A DNA stretch of 64,000 bases from Verrucomicrobiota bacterium (GCA_023428905.1 JAEYWP010000030.1:310001-374000); one strand, 5' to 3'. Positions 8,609 through 17,784 are shown, numbered from the stretch's first letter. Made by a program: numbers and translations. Notes: generated by a model from the letters alone, not told the origin.

Positions 8609-10372
8609 ATGGAAAACCGATCCAAGACTGAGTCGCTCGTGCAAGGCATCTCCGCCTCGCAGGGGATCGCCTACGGGCCGGTTTTTCTCTACATCCAGAG
8701 TGATGTCGAGATCCCCTCGTATCAGGTCGATCCGGACAAGCGGATCGAGGAGATCGCCCGCTTCGAGCACGCTTTGCTGGTGACGCGCCAGCAGATCCAG
8801 CGGATTCAGGATGAAGTTGAGCGCAACCTCGGTCCGGACGAGGCGCGGATCTTCGACGCCCATCTGCTCGTCCTGGAAGACCAGGCGCTCATTTCCGAAA
8901 CGATCCGGGAGTTCGAGAGCACCTCCAAGAACATGGAGACCTGCTTCAGCAAGGTCTCACAGCGCTACATCAAGGCATTTGCCGAGATCGACGATGAGTA
9001 CCTGCGCGAGCGCGCCAGCGACCTGCGCGACGTCACCCAGCGCGCGCTGCAGAACCTGCTCGGTCAGGCGGGGCAAAATCTGAGCACCCTGGCGGACCGG
9101 CGGATCGTGGTGGCAAACGACATCACGCCGTCGGACGCCGCGAGCATCGATCGGAGCCAGGCGATTGCGATCGTCACCGACTCCGGCAGCAAGACGAGCC
9201 ACGCCGTCATCGTGGCGCGGTCCATGAAGGTCCCGGCGGTGGTGGGGCTGCGCGACCTGTCCAAGCGGATCAAGAGCGGCGACTGGATCCTGGTGGATGG
9301 CTACGAGGGGCAAGTGATCCTCAACCCGACCGAGCAGACGCTTTTCCGCTACGGGAAGATCCAGCTGCAGAAGAAGAGTTTTGAGCAACGCCTGTTTGAG
9401 GCCAGCCGGCTGCCGTCCGTGACCCTGGATGGCGAGCGTGTGGTGTTGCGCGCGAACATCGAGAAGGTCGACGAAACCAAGCTCGTTCAGGAGTACATGG
9501 CGGACGGCGTCGGGCTTTTTCGCACCGAGTTTCTCTATCTCAATAGCAGCCGCATCCCCACCGAGGAGGAGCAGTACCACGCCTACCGCAGTGTGGTGGA
9601 GGCGCTCGCGCCGGCCAACGTCATCATCCGCACCCTCGACCTGGGTGGCGACAAGCCGATGGCGAGCAATCCGGAGCTGTTCCCGCAGGAGTCGAATCCC
9701 TTCCTTGGTTTCCGAGCCATTCGGTTTTGCCTGGAGTACCGGGAGATCTTCAAGGATCAGCTCCGGGCAATTCTGCGCGCGAGTGCTCACGGCAAACTCC
9801 AGATGATGTACCCGATGATCAGCGGGGAGGAGGAGTTTGAGCGGGCCAATGCGGTGCTGGAGGAATGCCGTGCGGAGTTGAAGGCCCGCGGCCAGGCGTA
9901 CGACGAGTCGCTGGACGTCGGGGCCATGATTGAAATTCCCAGTGCGGCCATCACCTCGGACCTGCTGGCCAAGCGGTGTGATTTCTTCAGTATCGGAACG
10001 AACGATCTCATCCAGTACCTCCTCGCGATCGACCGGGTGAATGATCGCATTGCACACCTCTACGAGCCCACCCATCCCGCGGTGCTGCGCACGCTAAAGA
10101 ACGTTGTCGACGAGGCGCACAAGGAAGGAATCAAGGTGAGCGTCTGCGGCGAGATGGCCGGAGATCCCGTTTACCTGCCCCTGCTGATCGGTCTCGGGAT
10201 CGATGAATTGAGCATGACCCCGCCACTCGTGCCTGCCGTGAAATATTTCGTGCGCGCCATCCGCATGTCCGAGGCCCGTGAGCTGTCCGAGAAGGCGCTC
10301 ACCATGCATTCGCCTAAGGAAATCTACCAGATGCTCGACACCTTCTGCCGCGAGCGCGTGAAGATGGACTGA
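8609..10372 (+). CDS. ptsI: Phosphoenolpyruvate-protein phosphotransferase (PTS enzyme I)
   Basis: A 587-residue cytosolic enzyme I, the first phosphotransferase of the PTS. The phosphorylated histidine is His198 in GSKTSHAVIVARSMKVPAVVG. The PEP-binding domain shows GVGLFRTEFLY, RTLDLGGDKP, MYPMISG and GAMIEIPSAA, and the active-site cysteine is in SVCGEMAGD. Length is typical (about 570-590). No HPr or EII gene is in the window, so partners are elsewhere. In organisms with few sugar permeases enzyme I often serves regulation; which applies here cannot be told. Confidence 0.96.
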   Translation: MENRSKTESLVQGISASQGIAYGPVFLYIQSDVEIPSYQVDPDKRIEEIARFEHALLVTRQQIQRIQDEVERNLGPDEARIFDAHLLVLEDQALISETIREFESTSKNMETCFSKVSQRYIKAFAEIDDEYLRERASDLRDVTQRALQNLLGQAGQNLSTLADRRIVVANDITPSDAASIDRSQAIAIVTDSGSKTSHAVIVARSMKVPAVVGLRDLSKRIKSGDWILVDGYEGQVILNPTEQTLFRYGKIQLQKKSFEQRLFEASRLPSVTLDGERVVLRANIEKVDETKLVQEYMADGVGLFRTEFLYLNSSRIPTEEEQYHAYRSVVEALAPANVIIRTLDLGGDKPMASNPELFPQESNPFLGFRAIRFCLEYREIFKDQLRAILRASAHGKLQMMYPMISGEEEFERANAVLEECRAELKARGQAYDESLDVGAMIEIPSAAITSDLLAKRCDFFSIGTNDLIQYLLAIDRVNDRIAHLYEPTHPAVLRTLKNVVDEAHKEGIKVSVCGEMAGDPVYLPLLIGLGIDELSMTPPLVPAVKYFVRAIRMSEARELSEKALTMHSPKEIYQMLDTFCRERVKMD

Positions 10373-10381
10373 GCCAATGGC

Positions 10382-10490
10382 ATTTATGATTTATGATTTG
10401 TGATTCTTGATTTGGAGGAGGGATGCCCGGCGACACGGCGCCGCTGTCTCCGTCCCCGAAATCATGAATCATCCCTCATAAATCATAAAT
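10382..10490. repeat. AT-rich imperfect inverted repeat between convergent genes
   Basis: Two 32-nt arms (10382-10413 and 10459-10490) built from ATTTATGATTTATGATT-like units match at 27 of 32 positions when one is reverse-complemented, with 45 nt between them. The arms are strikingly AT-rich in GC-rich DNA and fill the whole gap between ptsI and the convergent metallo-hydrolase gene. It may act as a bidirectional terminator, or be a dispersed repeat that landed there. Confidence 0.75.
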
Positions 10491-10494
10491 CGCT

Positions 10495-11853
10495 TCAGAC
10501 CTGGTAGGTCTGAAGGGGGACGGGATCGATGATCTTCGTCTTCGGGAGCTTTGCCTGGAGTTGCTCGTTGAACCAGGCGCGCGCGTTGGCTTCGCCGTGG
10601 GTGAGGACGATGCTGCGCGGCTCCATTTGCGTCGCAAACTGGAGAAGCTCGTCGCGGTCGGCGTGGCCGCTCAGCTCGAAGCGTTCGACGCGGGCTTTCA
10701 CCTTGGTTTTGACGTTCACCGTCTCGAAGAGGAACGGGTCGCCATGTTTGGTGGCCAGCAGTTTGCCGCCCGGGGTCTCCGGGTCGCAGTACCCTACAAA
10801 ACCGATGGTGTTGCGTTCGTGGCCGGTCAGGCCGGAGGCCAGGACGTATGACGGGGTGCGCTCGACCAGCATCCCCGAGCTGATCACATAAATACCGTTC
10901 TGACGCGGATCCTCACCGGGATTCAATTTTCGCGGCGCCGGTTTGATCTTTAGGTCCTTGATCACGCTGCGCGTGAAGTTGGCGTGCTTGGTCTTGCGGG
11001 TGATTTCGTCGAGGTAATCGGCAAGGTCCATGCCGAGCCCGGAGGCAAAGATCGGGCAGTTCGCGAGTTTGCCGAATTTACGCGCGTCGTTGAGGACGGA
11101 GAGGATTTCCTGCTGACGTCCGAGGGCGAACACCGGAATGAGGAATGAGCCACCGCGGCCAATCGTGTCGTTGATGCTGTCGATCAGGCGCGTCACCTCG
11201 AGATGGCGGGCCTTGTCCGCGGGGCGCTCGGTGGCGCCGCGCGTGGTCTCGATGATGAGCGTGTCGAAATGTCCGGCCGGGAAAATTGCGCCCGCGAGGG
11301 TACGCTGGTTCTCAAAAAGCACGTCTCCGGAGATAAAGATCTGCCGGTTCTTGAAGTGGATCTCGACGCCGGCGGCGCCCGCCACGTGACCGGCGGGGTG
11401 GAAGATGAATTCGATCTCGTCGCGGTTGCCGCGGAATTTCTTGGCGTGACCAAAGGGCAGACCGGTCAGGCGCGGGGCGCAGCGATCGACCTCTTCGTGG
11501 GTGAACAGCACGGCGGCGGCGAGGTTTCCGTCCTCTTTCTGGCGCGCCATCACGCTGGCTGAATTGTGGAGCATGCGTTCCACCAGCATGCGACTGGACT
11601 GGGTCATCACCACCGGCGTCTTGGGATGCTCACGCATGACCAGCGGCAGGCTGCCAATGTGGTCGAGGTGGCAATGGGTGATGATGATAAGGTCCAGGGA
11701 CACGCCGCGCAGGGGCGTGAGGTCGGGAGTGGCGGAGCGGCCTGCCTTCTTGGGGTGGAGGCCGCAATCGATCAGGATGTTGAGGTCGCCGAGCTGGAGG
11801 AAGAGCGAGTTCGCTCCGATTCCGCCATCCCGGTTAAGGTCAGTAAGCTTCAT
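10495..11853 (-). CDS. Metallo-beta-lactamase/beta-CASP family RNA-processing hydrolase
   Basis: A 452-residue cytosolic protein. The metal-binding motif THCHLDHIG is at residues 59-67. Later blocks fit beta-CASP nucleases: GDVLFENQRTL, SGMLVERTPSYVLA, VGYCDPETPGG, ELSGHADRDELL and VLTHGE. The order of metallo-beta-lactamase, beta-CASP insert and C-terminal RMMBL-like region is that of the CPSF73-like bacterial group, distinct from RNase J, which has an extra C-terminal domain. Probable role is RNA cleavage or turnover; the substrate is unknown. Confidence 0.88.
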   Translation of the reverse strand: MKLTDLNRDGGIGANSLFLQLGDLNILIDCGLHPKKAGRSATPDLTPLRGVSLDLIIITHCHLDHIGSLPLVMREHPKTPVVMTQSSRMLVERMLHNSASVMARQKEDGNLAAAVLFTHEEVDRCAPRLTGLPFGHAKKFRGNRDEIEFIFHPAGHVAGAAGVEIHFKNRQIFISGDVLFENQRTLAGAIFPAGHFDTLIIETTRGATERPADKARHLEVTRLIDSINDTIGRGGSFLIPVFALGRQQEILSVLNDARKFGKLANCPIFASGLGMDLADYLDEITRKTKHANFTRSVIKDLKIKPAPRKLNPGEDPRQNGIYVISSGMLVERTPSYVLASGLTGHERNTIGFVGYCDPETPGGKLLATKHGDPFLFETVNVKTKVKARVERFELSGHADRDELLQFATQMEPRSIVLTHGEANARAWFNEQLQAKLPKTKIIDPVPLQTYQV

Positions 11854-11910
11854 GTAAACTCCGCAGCTAGAGGCAGGCCGGAGGCACCCGCAAGCGCAAC
11901 TTTCAGCGGC

Positions 11911-12294
11911 TCACGGCGTTGGAACCACGAGGTCAAACGGCGGGAGGGAAACGTGTATCTTGTTCCCGAATTCGTCGATCCCGTGGAAGCTCCCGAAGGC
12001 TCGCGCGTTCACCCCGGTGACGTGGTAACTATTATAGGAGAATTCCTCACCTGGCGGCAGGCGAGGGGTTTCGCCTACGATCTTGTCGCCCTCCACCACC
12101 AGCTGGCTGCCGTCGCTGTGGTGAATGACCCATTTTCGCCCGAGAAGGGCCACCGTGCGGTCGGACCCGTTCTGAATGGTGATGAAATAGACGAACGCGT
12201 GGGGCTTGTCCTCCGGGAGACTTTTGCCGCCGTGGTGGTAGACAAGCTTGTCGAGGCGGGCGGTCAGGCCGGGGAGGGGATTCGACTTGGACAT
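11911..12294 (-). CDS. apaG: ApaG domain protein
   Basis: A 127-residue DUF525/ApaG protein. The start at 12292-12294 (complement, MSKSNPLPGL) leaves a normal-length protein; the frame runs further upstream but overlaps the divergent membrane-protein gene. HAFVYFITIQNGSDRTVALLGRKWVI, LPPGEEFSYNSYHVTG and a SFHGIDEFG segment match the family's immunoglobulin-like fold. ApaG is linked genetically to Co/Mg efflux and nucleotide binding in proteobacteria, but its molecular function is unsettled. Confidence 0.92.
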   Translation of the reverse strand: MSKSNPLPGLTARLDKLVYHHGGKSLPEDKPHAFVYFITIQNGSDRTVALLGRKWVIHHSDGSQLVVEGDKIVGETPRLPPGEEFSYNSYHVTGVNARAFGSFHGIDEFGNKIHVSLPPFDLVVPTP

Positions 12295-12389
12295 CGTCGG
12301 CGTCGGTTTCACCGTTCGAACAAACCACGGCCCTCGGACTTTGCAAATGGTGGCTGGAACCCGTCCGCGCGGCGCCGCAGTGTCGCCGA

Positions 12390-13124
12390 ATGCTCTGGAG
12401 CGACCTTCTGCAGGTATTCCTGCTCGCCCTTGCCGGCAGCGGCCACTGCCTCGGCATGTGCAGCGCGTTTGGTCTGGCGGTGTCCGCAGGCGCCGGCAAC
12501 GCCCGCGTCCTGCTACTGCGACACGTCGCCTACCAACTGGGCAAGGGCACGTCCTACGCGTTCCTCGGCGTTGTGCTGCTGCTCGTGACCTCGTGGGCCG
12601 CGTCGGAGTGGCCGCTGCTTCAGTTGCAGCGCTGGATCGCCCTGCTGGTTGGCGTGGTGATGATCCTGACCGGCGTGCTCCTCTTGACCGAGCGCCGGCT
12701 GCCTCAGCGCTGGATGCGCTGGTGGGACGGCAGCGCCGCCTGCGGCGCGATCGGTGCGTTGTGGCAGTCACCGTCGCTTTTGAAGAGTGTGCTGATTGGC
12801 TGGGTCAACGGCTTCCTGCCCTGCGGTCTGTCCCTGGTGGCCCTCCTGTTTCTGACCCGCAACGGGTCTACCCTCGGCACCGCTCTGGGCGCGTATGTCT
12901 TTACCTTCGGGACGCTGCCGGCGCTGCTCCTTGTCGGATGGATCGGGCAACGGTTTGGCGCGCGCTCGCGCCGCTGGTGGGTGCGGGTGAGCGGGCTCGT
13001 GATGATCGTCTTCGGCCTGCTCACCCTGGTGAGGGACCAGCCCGGCGTGCACGGACTTTTTCATCCCCTGATGCCGGAGTTGCCCGGCGGCGCGGGACAT
13101 TCGCATCCCGCCCCCGGTCCCTGA
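12390..13124 (+). CDS. UreH/DsbD-like integral membrane protein (sulfite-exporter TauE/SafE-type annotation)
   Basis: A 244-residue protein with about six membrane helices. The N-terminal LLALAGSGHCLGMCSAFGLAVSAG and the repeat-like GWVNGFLPCGLSLVALLFL are the paired signatures of the urease accessory protein UreH / DsbD transmembrane family. Such proteins are tied to metal or thiol transport, often near copper or cytochrome oxidase genes; none is adjacent here. The C-terminus (HSHPAPGP) has two histidines. Convergent with the next gene, with 10 bp between stops. Confidence 0.85.
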   Translation: MLWSDLLQVFLLALAGSGHCLGMCSAFGLAVSAGAGNARVLLLRHVAYQLGKGTSYAFLGVVLLLVTSWAASEWPLLQLQRWIALLVGVVMILTGVLLLTERRLPQRWMRWWDGSAACGAIGALWQSPSLLKSVLIGWVNGFLPCGLSLVALLFLTRNGSTLGTALGAYVFTFGTLPALLLVGWIGQRFGARSRRWWVRVSGLVMIVFGLLTLVRDQPGVHGLFHPLMPELPGGAGHSHPAPGP

Positions 13125-13134
13125 GCGGCGGACG

Positions 13135-13869
13135 TCAGGGCGCGGGCGTCGGCTCCGGCGCTGCCGTGGGCGCCGGCGACGGGCGCGGCTTTCTCCCCGC
13201 GTAACGATAGTCCGAATACACGACTTCCATGTCCTCGTCGAGTGACTTGACCAGCATGGCCCGCCCGCGGACGCGCACGCTGATCCGTTCCAGCAGCGAG
13301 GGGCGGTCGTCGGTGGGCAGCGAATACTGCATCACCGTGCGCACCTCCTTGATTTTCACGCTGAACATGGGCGAGAAGGGTTCGAGGTTGGCGAGTTCAA
13401 CCCGCTCGATCGAGCGCGTCGCCTTGTGGAAGGTGAAGGTCGACCGCAGGTGCTCGGCCGTGGTGTCGTCGTCCGCACCCTGGTTGAGGCGGAAGCGGTA
13501 GACCACCCGGTCCGCGTCCTCGCTGATCTTTTCCGCCGAGGCCTGATCGAGCTGCTTGGTCACGTCGGGGGCGCTGTTCCCACGGCTGCGGCGGGTCTGC
13601 TTCTCCCGATAATCCTGCAGCTCGTCCTCGGTGGGATCCTTTCCGTCCTTCTTCAACAGGGTCCAGCGGCGCATGTCCGGCTTCGAGGGATCGAACGCTT
13701 CCACCAGGCTCTGTTTCGAGGCGGTGGTCGACTGGGTGAAGGCCCAGCCCTTCGATCCGTCGGCGCGGAAAGCCGCCAGCACCTCGGCATACTCGGGCGG
13801 AAGCGGCTCAGCCCGCAGCAGGGCGCTCAGCGTGAGAAAGAGGAGGAGGAGGAAGGGTCTGGGAAACAT
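13135..13869 (-). CDS. Exported protein of unknown function
   Basis: A 244-residue protein starting MFPRPFLLLLFLTLSALLRAEPLPPEY, a clear signal peptide cleaved after about residue 20. The mature part has a charged linker around residues 75-110 (KKDGKDPTEDELQDYREKQ) and a C-terminal Pro/Ala-rich tail (PSPAPTAAPEPTPAP) that may span peptidoglycan. I recognise no family. It is divergent from the TonB-family gene, with an 8-bp inverted repeat between them. Confidence 0.75.
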   Translation of the reverse strand: MFPRPFLLLLFLTLSALLRAEPLPPEYAEVLAAFRADGSKGWAFTQSTTASKQSLVEAFDPSKPDMRRWTLLKKDGKDPTEDELQDYREKQTRRSRGNSAPDVTKQLDQASAEKISEDADRVVYRFRLNQGADDDTTAEHLRSTFTFHKATRSIERVELANLEPFSPMFSVKIKEVRTVMQYSLPTDDRPSLLERISVRVRGRAMLVKSLDEDMEVVYSDYRYAGRKPRPSPAPTAAPEPTPAP

Positions 13870-13921
13870 GGGCTCGGAAGAGGTCGTGCGTGCCCGTCAC
13901 TGAAACGCACCGAAAGGCGAA

Positions 13922-13950
13922 GGCGAGCGTAAGAAAGGCGACCGCTCGCC
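13922..13950. promoter_or_regulatory. 8-bp perfect inverted repeat in a divergent promoter region
   Basis: GGCGAGCG (13922-13929) and CGCTCGCC (13943-13950) are exact inverted copies 13 bp apart, in the 102-bp region between the exported unknown protein and the TonB-family gene. It could be an operator or a leader hairpin; no known regulator site is recognised. Confidence 0.35.
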
Positions 13951-13971
13951 GTAGTACTTTATGAATACCCC

Positions 13972-14661
13972 ATGAATGCAAAAACGACTCGCTCCCGTTA
14001 TGCAGTTCCGGTGGCTGTGGCCCTCTCAGCCCACGCGTTGCTCTTCTTCGGTTTCACCCCAGGCGAACGGACTGTGGCAGACGCCCGCCCGTCGGTCGAT
14101 CCGCACAAGCCTGTCGACTGGAAGCGTCCCGAGCCGGTGGAGATCCTGGTGCAGCCACGGGACGATCAAGACACCCCGACGGTGCGCTCGCACCCGGACG
14201 CTGCGATTCCTCCCTCAACGCCGGATTATCCCGATCCCAATCCACCGCCCGATCGCATTCCGATGACGTGGACGCCGGGGCCGGAGGGCCCGGTCACCCC
14301 CGGGCTGACGACCATCCCCCCGGTGATCGGCATTCCCGGACCCGACCAGGACCCCGGGCGGCGCGTGGTGAGTCTGGTGGACCTCGATTCTATTCCCCGG
14401 GTCAAGTTTCGCGTTCCGCCCGAGTATCCGTACGCGGCGCGCAGCGCCGGGCTCACCGGGGAAGTTTGGGTTGAATTCACGGTCGACGAGTCCGGCCGCG
14501 TGGTCAGTCCCCGCGTGGTGCGCTCCACCGATCCACAATTCGAAGCCGCCACCCTCCGCGCGGTCGCGCGCTGGGTCTTTGAGTCGGGGCGGCGGCACGG
14601 CACACCGGTCCGTTTCCGCATGAGTGTCCCCGTCGTATTTTCGATCGGCGACGGGTCCTGA
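13972..14661 (+). CDS. TonB-family energy transducer
   Basis: A 229-residue protein. A cytosolic N-terminus and one helix (AVPVAVALSAHALLFFGF, residues 12-29) are followed by a Pro-rich periplasmic linker (residues about 45-120, many PDP/PPP units). The TonB C-terminal domain has PEYPYAARSAGLTGEVWVEFTV and ATLRAVARWVFESGRRHG. TonB transmits energy from ExbBD to outer-membrane receptors. No exbB/exbD is adjacent. A TonB-dependent receptor lies at 59305-62154, but pairing is not implied. Confidence 0.88.
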   Translation: MNAKTTRSRYAVPVAVALSAHALLFFGFTPGERTVADARPSVDPHKPVDWKRPEPVEILVQPRDDQDTPTVRSHPDAAIPPSTPDYPDPNPPPDRIPMTWTPGPEGPVTPGLTTIPPVIGIPGPDQDPGRRVVSLVDLDSIPRVKFRVPPEYPYAARSAGLTGEVWVEFTVDESGRVVSPRVVRSTDPQFEAATLRAVARWVFESGRRHGTPVRFRMSVPVVFSIGDGS

Positions 14662-14690
14662 TCACCCGCCTGCCAGCCGGTGACCTAGGG

Positions 14691-14724
14691 AAAGGCGCTC
14701 CGCGGGAAACCGCGGCGCGCCTTT
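14691..14724. terminator. Bidirectional hairpin terminator after the TonB-family gene
   Basis: AAAGGCGC (14691-14698) pairs with GCGCCTTT (14717-14724), and inside it CCGCGG (14700-14705) pairs with CCGCGG (14710-14715) around a GAAA tetraloop. It lies between convergent genes and ends in T on both strands. Confidence 0.8.
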
Positions 14725-14725
14725 G

Positions 14726-15205
14726 TCATGCGATCTCCACTACCAGGTGAGGCACGCTGCCGCCGCGACCCGGGAGTTGCACGGTTTCCCCGATCCGCGC
14801 GCCGAAGAGCTGGCGGCCGAGCGGGGATCCCGGTGTAATGACGGTGACAGACTCTCCGTCCAACTCGGCGTCGAGCCCGCCGCTACGGGGTCCGAGGAGA
14901 TAGGAGAGGCGGCGCGACCCGGCGGCCAGGGTGACGAGTGCCCCCAGGCCCGCGGGCTGGTCCGCTGCCCACGGCTGAACGGGAAGGGTGGAGAACAGCT
15001 GGACGGCCTCGGCAAGTTCCTGCGCGAGTTTGGCCTGACCTTCGGCCAGGTATGCCGCTTCTTGCGCGTGCATGTCGTACTGGTTCTCCGGCTTGCTCTC
15101 CTCGTGCGTCGCCTCGTCGCGCGCCATGAGCGCGGCCCGGGTGATCGTCTCCAGCTCTCTGCCGAGCTTTTGAAGGATGACGTCGCGGAGGCGAGATTTG
15201 TCCAT
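14726..15205 (-). CDS. GreA/GreB-family transcription elongation factor-like protein
   Basis: A 159-residue protein with an N-terminal coiled coil (residues about 1-75) and a C-terminal FKBP-like Gre domain (VTVITPGSPLGRQLFGARIGETVQL). The coil tip reads KPENQYDMHAQEAAYLAEGQ, which keeps acidic residues where Gre factors place those that enter the RNA polymerase secondary channel. The family may rescue backtracked polymerase or act as a Gre-fold regulator; it is not a canonical GreA. Confidence 0.82.
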   Translation of the reverse strand: MDKSRLRDVILQKLGRELETITRAALMARDEATHEESKPENQYDMHAQEAAYLAEGQAKLAQELAEAVQLFSTLPVQPWAADQPAGLGALVTLAAGSRRLSYLLGPRSGGLDAELDGESVTVITPGSPLGRQLFGARIGETVQLPGRGGSVPHLVVEIA

Positions 15206-15244
15206 CCGGTCAGCAAAAAGCCGCCGGCCGCGTGACGCCAGCCC

Positions 15245-15628
15245 TCAAACGAGTTCCGGGCGCATGTTAAGCAGCCGACGAACCCGCTCGACCAGGTCTT
15301 TCGGGCTAAAGGGCTTCGTCATGTAGTCCAGGGCGCCGAGTTCAAGGCCCAGGTGCCGCGCATCGCGTGTGGCCCAGGCGGTCAGGATCACGATTGGAAT
15401 GGTCGCGGTGGACGGTTGTCGGCGGAGCATCTCGCAGACGCCGAAGCCGTCGATGTCGGGCAGCATCAGGTCGAGCAGGATCAAGTCCGGCCGCTGCTGG
15501 TTGACCGTCTCCAGCGCTTCCCGACCCGTTGCGGCCGTCACCACGTCAAAGCCCGCCCGGGTGAGGTGAAACTCCACCAGGTCGGTCACGTCGCGCTCGT
15601 CGTCCACGCTGAGGATTCGTGATCTCAC
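15245..15628 (-). CDS. Single-domain response regulator
   Basis: A 127-residue receiver domain without an output domain. The acidic pocket is D9/D10, the phosphoacceptor is D53 (LILLDLMLPDIDGFG), the switch Thr is in PIVILTAWAT and the conserved Lys in YMTKPFSP. CheY-like proteins act by protein contact. No histidine kinase is adjacent. A TGTCA-N6-TGACA inverted repeat about 35 bp upstream of the start (15663-15678) might be regulatory. Confidence 0.92.
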   Translation of the reverse strand: MRSRILSVDDERDVTDLVEFHLTRAGFDVVTAATGREALETVNQQRPDLILLDLMLPDIDGFGVCEMLRRQPSTATIPIVILTAWATRDARHLGLELGALDYMTKPFSPKDLVERVRRLLNMRPELV

Positions 15629-15840
15629 GCGCCCACCTTACCGCTGTTTCGTCCCGCGCGGGTGTCATCCCGGTGACAACGGCGTGAAACCGCAGCCGGG
15701 GCGACAGCGGCCGATCGCAAAAGACATGCTCAAAAATCAGTGAAAACCGATGCGCCGGGTTTTTAAGTCGCGACGGGTGGCCGAATAAACGATGCATAAA
15801 CCCACTCAGTCCAACGCCTCATCCCTGAAACGGCGCATCG

Positions 15841-16731
15841 ATGGCTCGAAAGATCAGTTTCCTCAATTACAAGGGTGGCGTCGGCAAGACGTCGCTCATC
15901 GTCAACCTGGCAGCCTGCCTCGCAAAGGCTGGTCACCGCGTGCTGCTTTTCGATTTCGACACCCAGTCGAACGCGAGCATCTGGCTGCTGCGCCTCGAGC
16001 GCTGGAACAAGATCAATTCCACGGGCGAGGGGGCCATCTTCTCCATTTTTGAACCGGGCCGCGCGCGCGTCTCCGACCTGATTATCAAGGACGTGGTGGA
16101 GGATCGCGAAGGCAACAAAGTGCTGCCGGGCCTCGACCTGGTGCCGACGACCTTCAACCTCGTCGACCTGGAAAGTGAATACACGGGAGACCCCAAGCGG
16201 CCTCCCTACGTGATTTTTGAGGAGCAACTGGCCGAGGTGGAGTCGCAGTACGATTTCATCCTTTTCGACTGCCCGCCGAACATCCTGCGCGCCTCGCAGT
16301 GCGGCGTCTTTTGCTCGAGCGAACTCTACGTGCCGGCCAACCCGGATGCCCTCAGCCTGATCGGGTTCACCCTCCTGATCGAGAAGCTGTGGAAATTCCA
16401 TCAGCTGTCCGCGAGTTTCCGCCATTCCGACATGGGCCCTCCGGTCCAGGTGCAGGGCATCATCTTCAACTCCATCAAGTCCAACGTCGACATCGAGGTC
16501 CCGAAGATGCGGATGCAGCTTCGCCTCAACCAGTTCAAGACGGCGAAACGGGTGTCTCCGACGGCTGCCATCTTCCGCACCCAGATCCGCGATGCGATGG
16601 TGGTGCGCCGCGCGGTGACGCTCGGATTGCCGGTGAACCTGGTCGGCCAGGAAACGACCGACACCGACAACGTGGTCAACGACTACAAACAGGCCTCCAG
16701 CGAACTGGTGAACCAGGTCGTGCGCGCGTGA
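15841..16731 (+). CDS. Orphan ParA/MinD-superfamily ATPase
   Basis: A 296-residue P-loop ATPase starting MARKISFLNYKGGVGKTS, with the deviant Walker A motif including the signature lysine (K11). FDFDTQSNAS is the switch I region and DFILFDCPPNI the Walker B/switch II region. ParA-type ATPases position chromosomes, plasmids or protein complexes by cycling on the nucleoid. No parB gene or parS-like repeat is adjacent, so this is not an ordinary partition locus. Two genes of unknown function follow closely (7 bp and 20 bp gaps) and probably form a functional unit. Confidence 0.9.
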   Translation: MARKISFLNYKGGVGKTSLIVNLAACLAKAGHRVLLFDFDTQSNASIWLLRLERWNKINSTGEGAIFSIFEPGRARVSDLIIKDVVEDREGNKVLPGLDLVPTTFNLVDLESEYTGDPKRPPYVIFEEQLAEVESQYDFILFDCPPNILRASQCGVFCSSELYVPANPDALSLIGFTLLIEKLWKFHQLSASFRHSDMGPPVQVQGIIFNSIKSNVDIEVPKMRMQLRLNQFKTAKRVSPTAAIFRTQIRDAMVVRRAVTLGLPVNLVGQETTDTDNVVNDYKQASSELVNQVVRA

Positions 16732-16738
16732 TTTTCCC

Positions 16739-17764
16739 ATGAGCTCCGAATCGTCTTCTCCCCGTCCCGGCGCTCCGCGAGGCAAGTATGGCGAGCCGGA
16801 TTGGAACGCTGTCCGCAGCGCGTTCGCGTCCTCCATCATGGTCGATACGGCGCTCAACAGCCTGGCGCAAAACCTCGACATGCCCGACTGGCCGCTGGGA
16901 CAGGCGGATACGCCTTCCAAGTACATCGATCTCACCTATGCCGAACTGACGGCGCTGCCCGACCTGCGCGGTCGACACGACCGGGTCGACCAGTTGATCA
17001 CGATCCTCAAGGAGACCCTGGCGTTCGACGAACCCTTCGGCGAAATGGTGGCTTCCGGCGGCGCGGACGGAGAGAAAGACAATCCGATCCTGCGCAACTT
17101 GGCCAAGTTGGAGATCCCGGAGAATTTTCCGATGGCGCTGGTGGCGCTGACGGCCGAGACGCGGGATTTTTGCACCCGCGAGGCGCTGCTGACCCTCCGC
17201 GAGTTCGCCCTTTTCGCCCAAAAAATGGCGCAGAGCGTGATCGTGGGCGGCGATTTTCGCGCGCTTCTCAACGCCCTCTCGCACATCGACGAGCAAACCC
17301 TCGCGATCTACCTGCCCTTTCGACCCGGCACCCGCGGCGTCCACCTTATCGAGGGGATCGCCCTGGCGGTGCGCGCGTATCCAGCCCCGGCCCAGGCCGG
17401 CATGGCCCGCGCATTCGGCGCCCGCCTCGGGGCGGAGGATGCGGCCCGCGCGGCGGTGGCGTCGCCCCTGGAGGTGGAAGGTGCGGTCAAGGTATTGGCC
17501 GAACACACGGCGGCGTATGTGGAGTATTTCCAGGCGGACCTCGCCGCTTTGCAGCAGCAGGTCAACGACGGTGTCGCGTTGGGACGCCTCGCGACCGTGT
17601 TGCACGATCCCATCGCCGAATCGATCGTGACCAACCTTTTGAAGCCGTACCTCCATTTCCCGAACGCCCGGGCGCAGGTCATGGCCACCACGCCGCCCCT
17701 CGAGGAAAACACCGCGCCGCGCCGCGGCTTTTTTGCCTCCCTATTTCGTTTATTCAAGAAGTAG
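16739..17764 (+). CDS. Unknown protein with probable C-terminal amphipathic membrane anchor, partner of ParA-like ATPase
   Basis: A 341-residue protein I do not recognise. A polar, Pro-rich N-terminus (residues 1-20) precedes a mostly helical body. The last residues, RRGFFASLFRLFKK, form a short helix with Phe/Leu on one face and Arg/Lys on the other, resembling the C-terminal membrane-targeting helix of MinD. It starts 7 bp after the ParA-like gene. Suggested role: membrane-bound adaptor or cargo of the ATPase (inference). Confidence 0.8.
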   Translation: MSSESSSPRPGAPRGKYGEPDWNAVRSAFASSIMVDTALNSLAQNLDMPDWPLGQADTPSKYIDLTYAELTALPDLRGRHDRVDQLITILKETLAFDEPFGEMVASGGADGEKDNPILRNLAKLEIPENFPMALVALTAETRDFCTREALLTLREFALFAQKMAQSVIVGGDFRALLNALSHIDEQTLAIYLPFRPGTRGVHLIEGIALAVRAYPAPAQAGMARAFGARLGAEDAARAAVASPLEVEGAVKVLAEHTAAYVEYFQADLAALQQQVNDGVALGRLATVLHDPIAESIVTNLLKPYLHFPNARAQVMATTPPLEENTAPRRGFFASLFRLFKK

Positions 17765-17784
17765 ACGTTTGAACCGTTGCCTGT

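Noticed and set aside
15841..16731. Classical ParAB-parS partition locus
   Set aside because: No ParB-like protein, helix-turn-helix or centromere-like repeat is adjacent.
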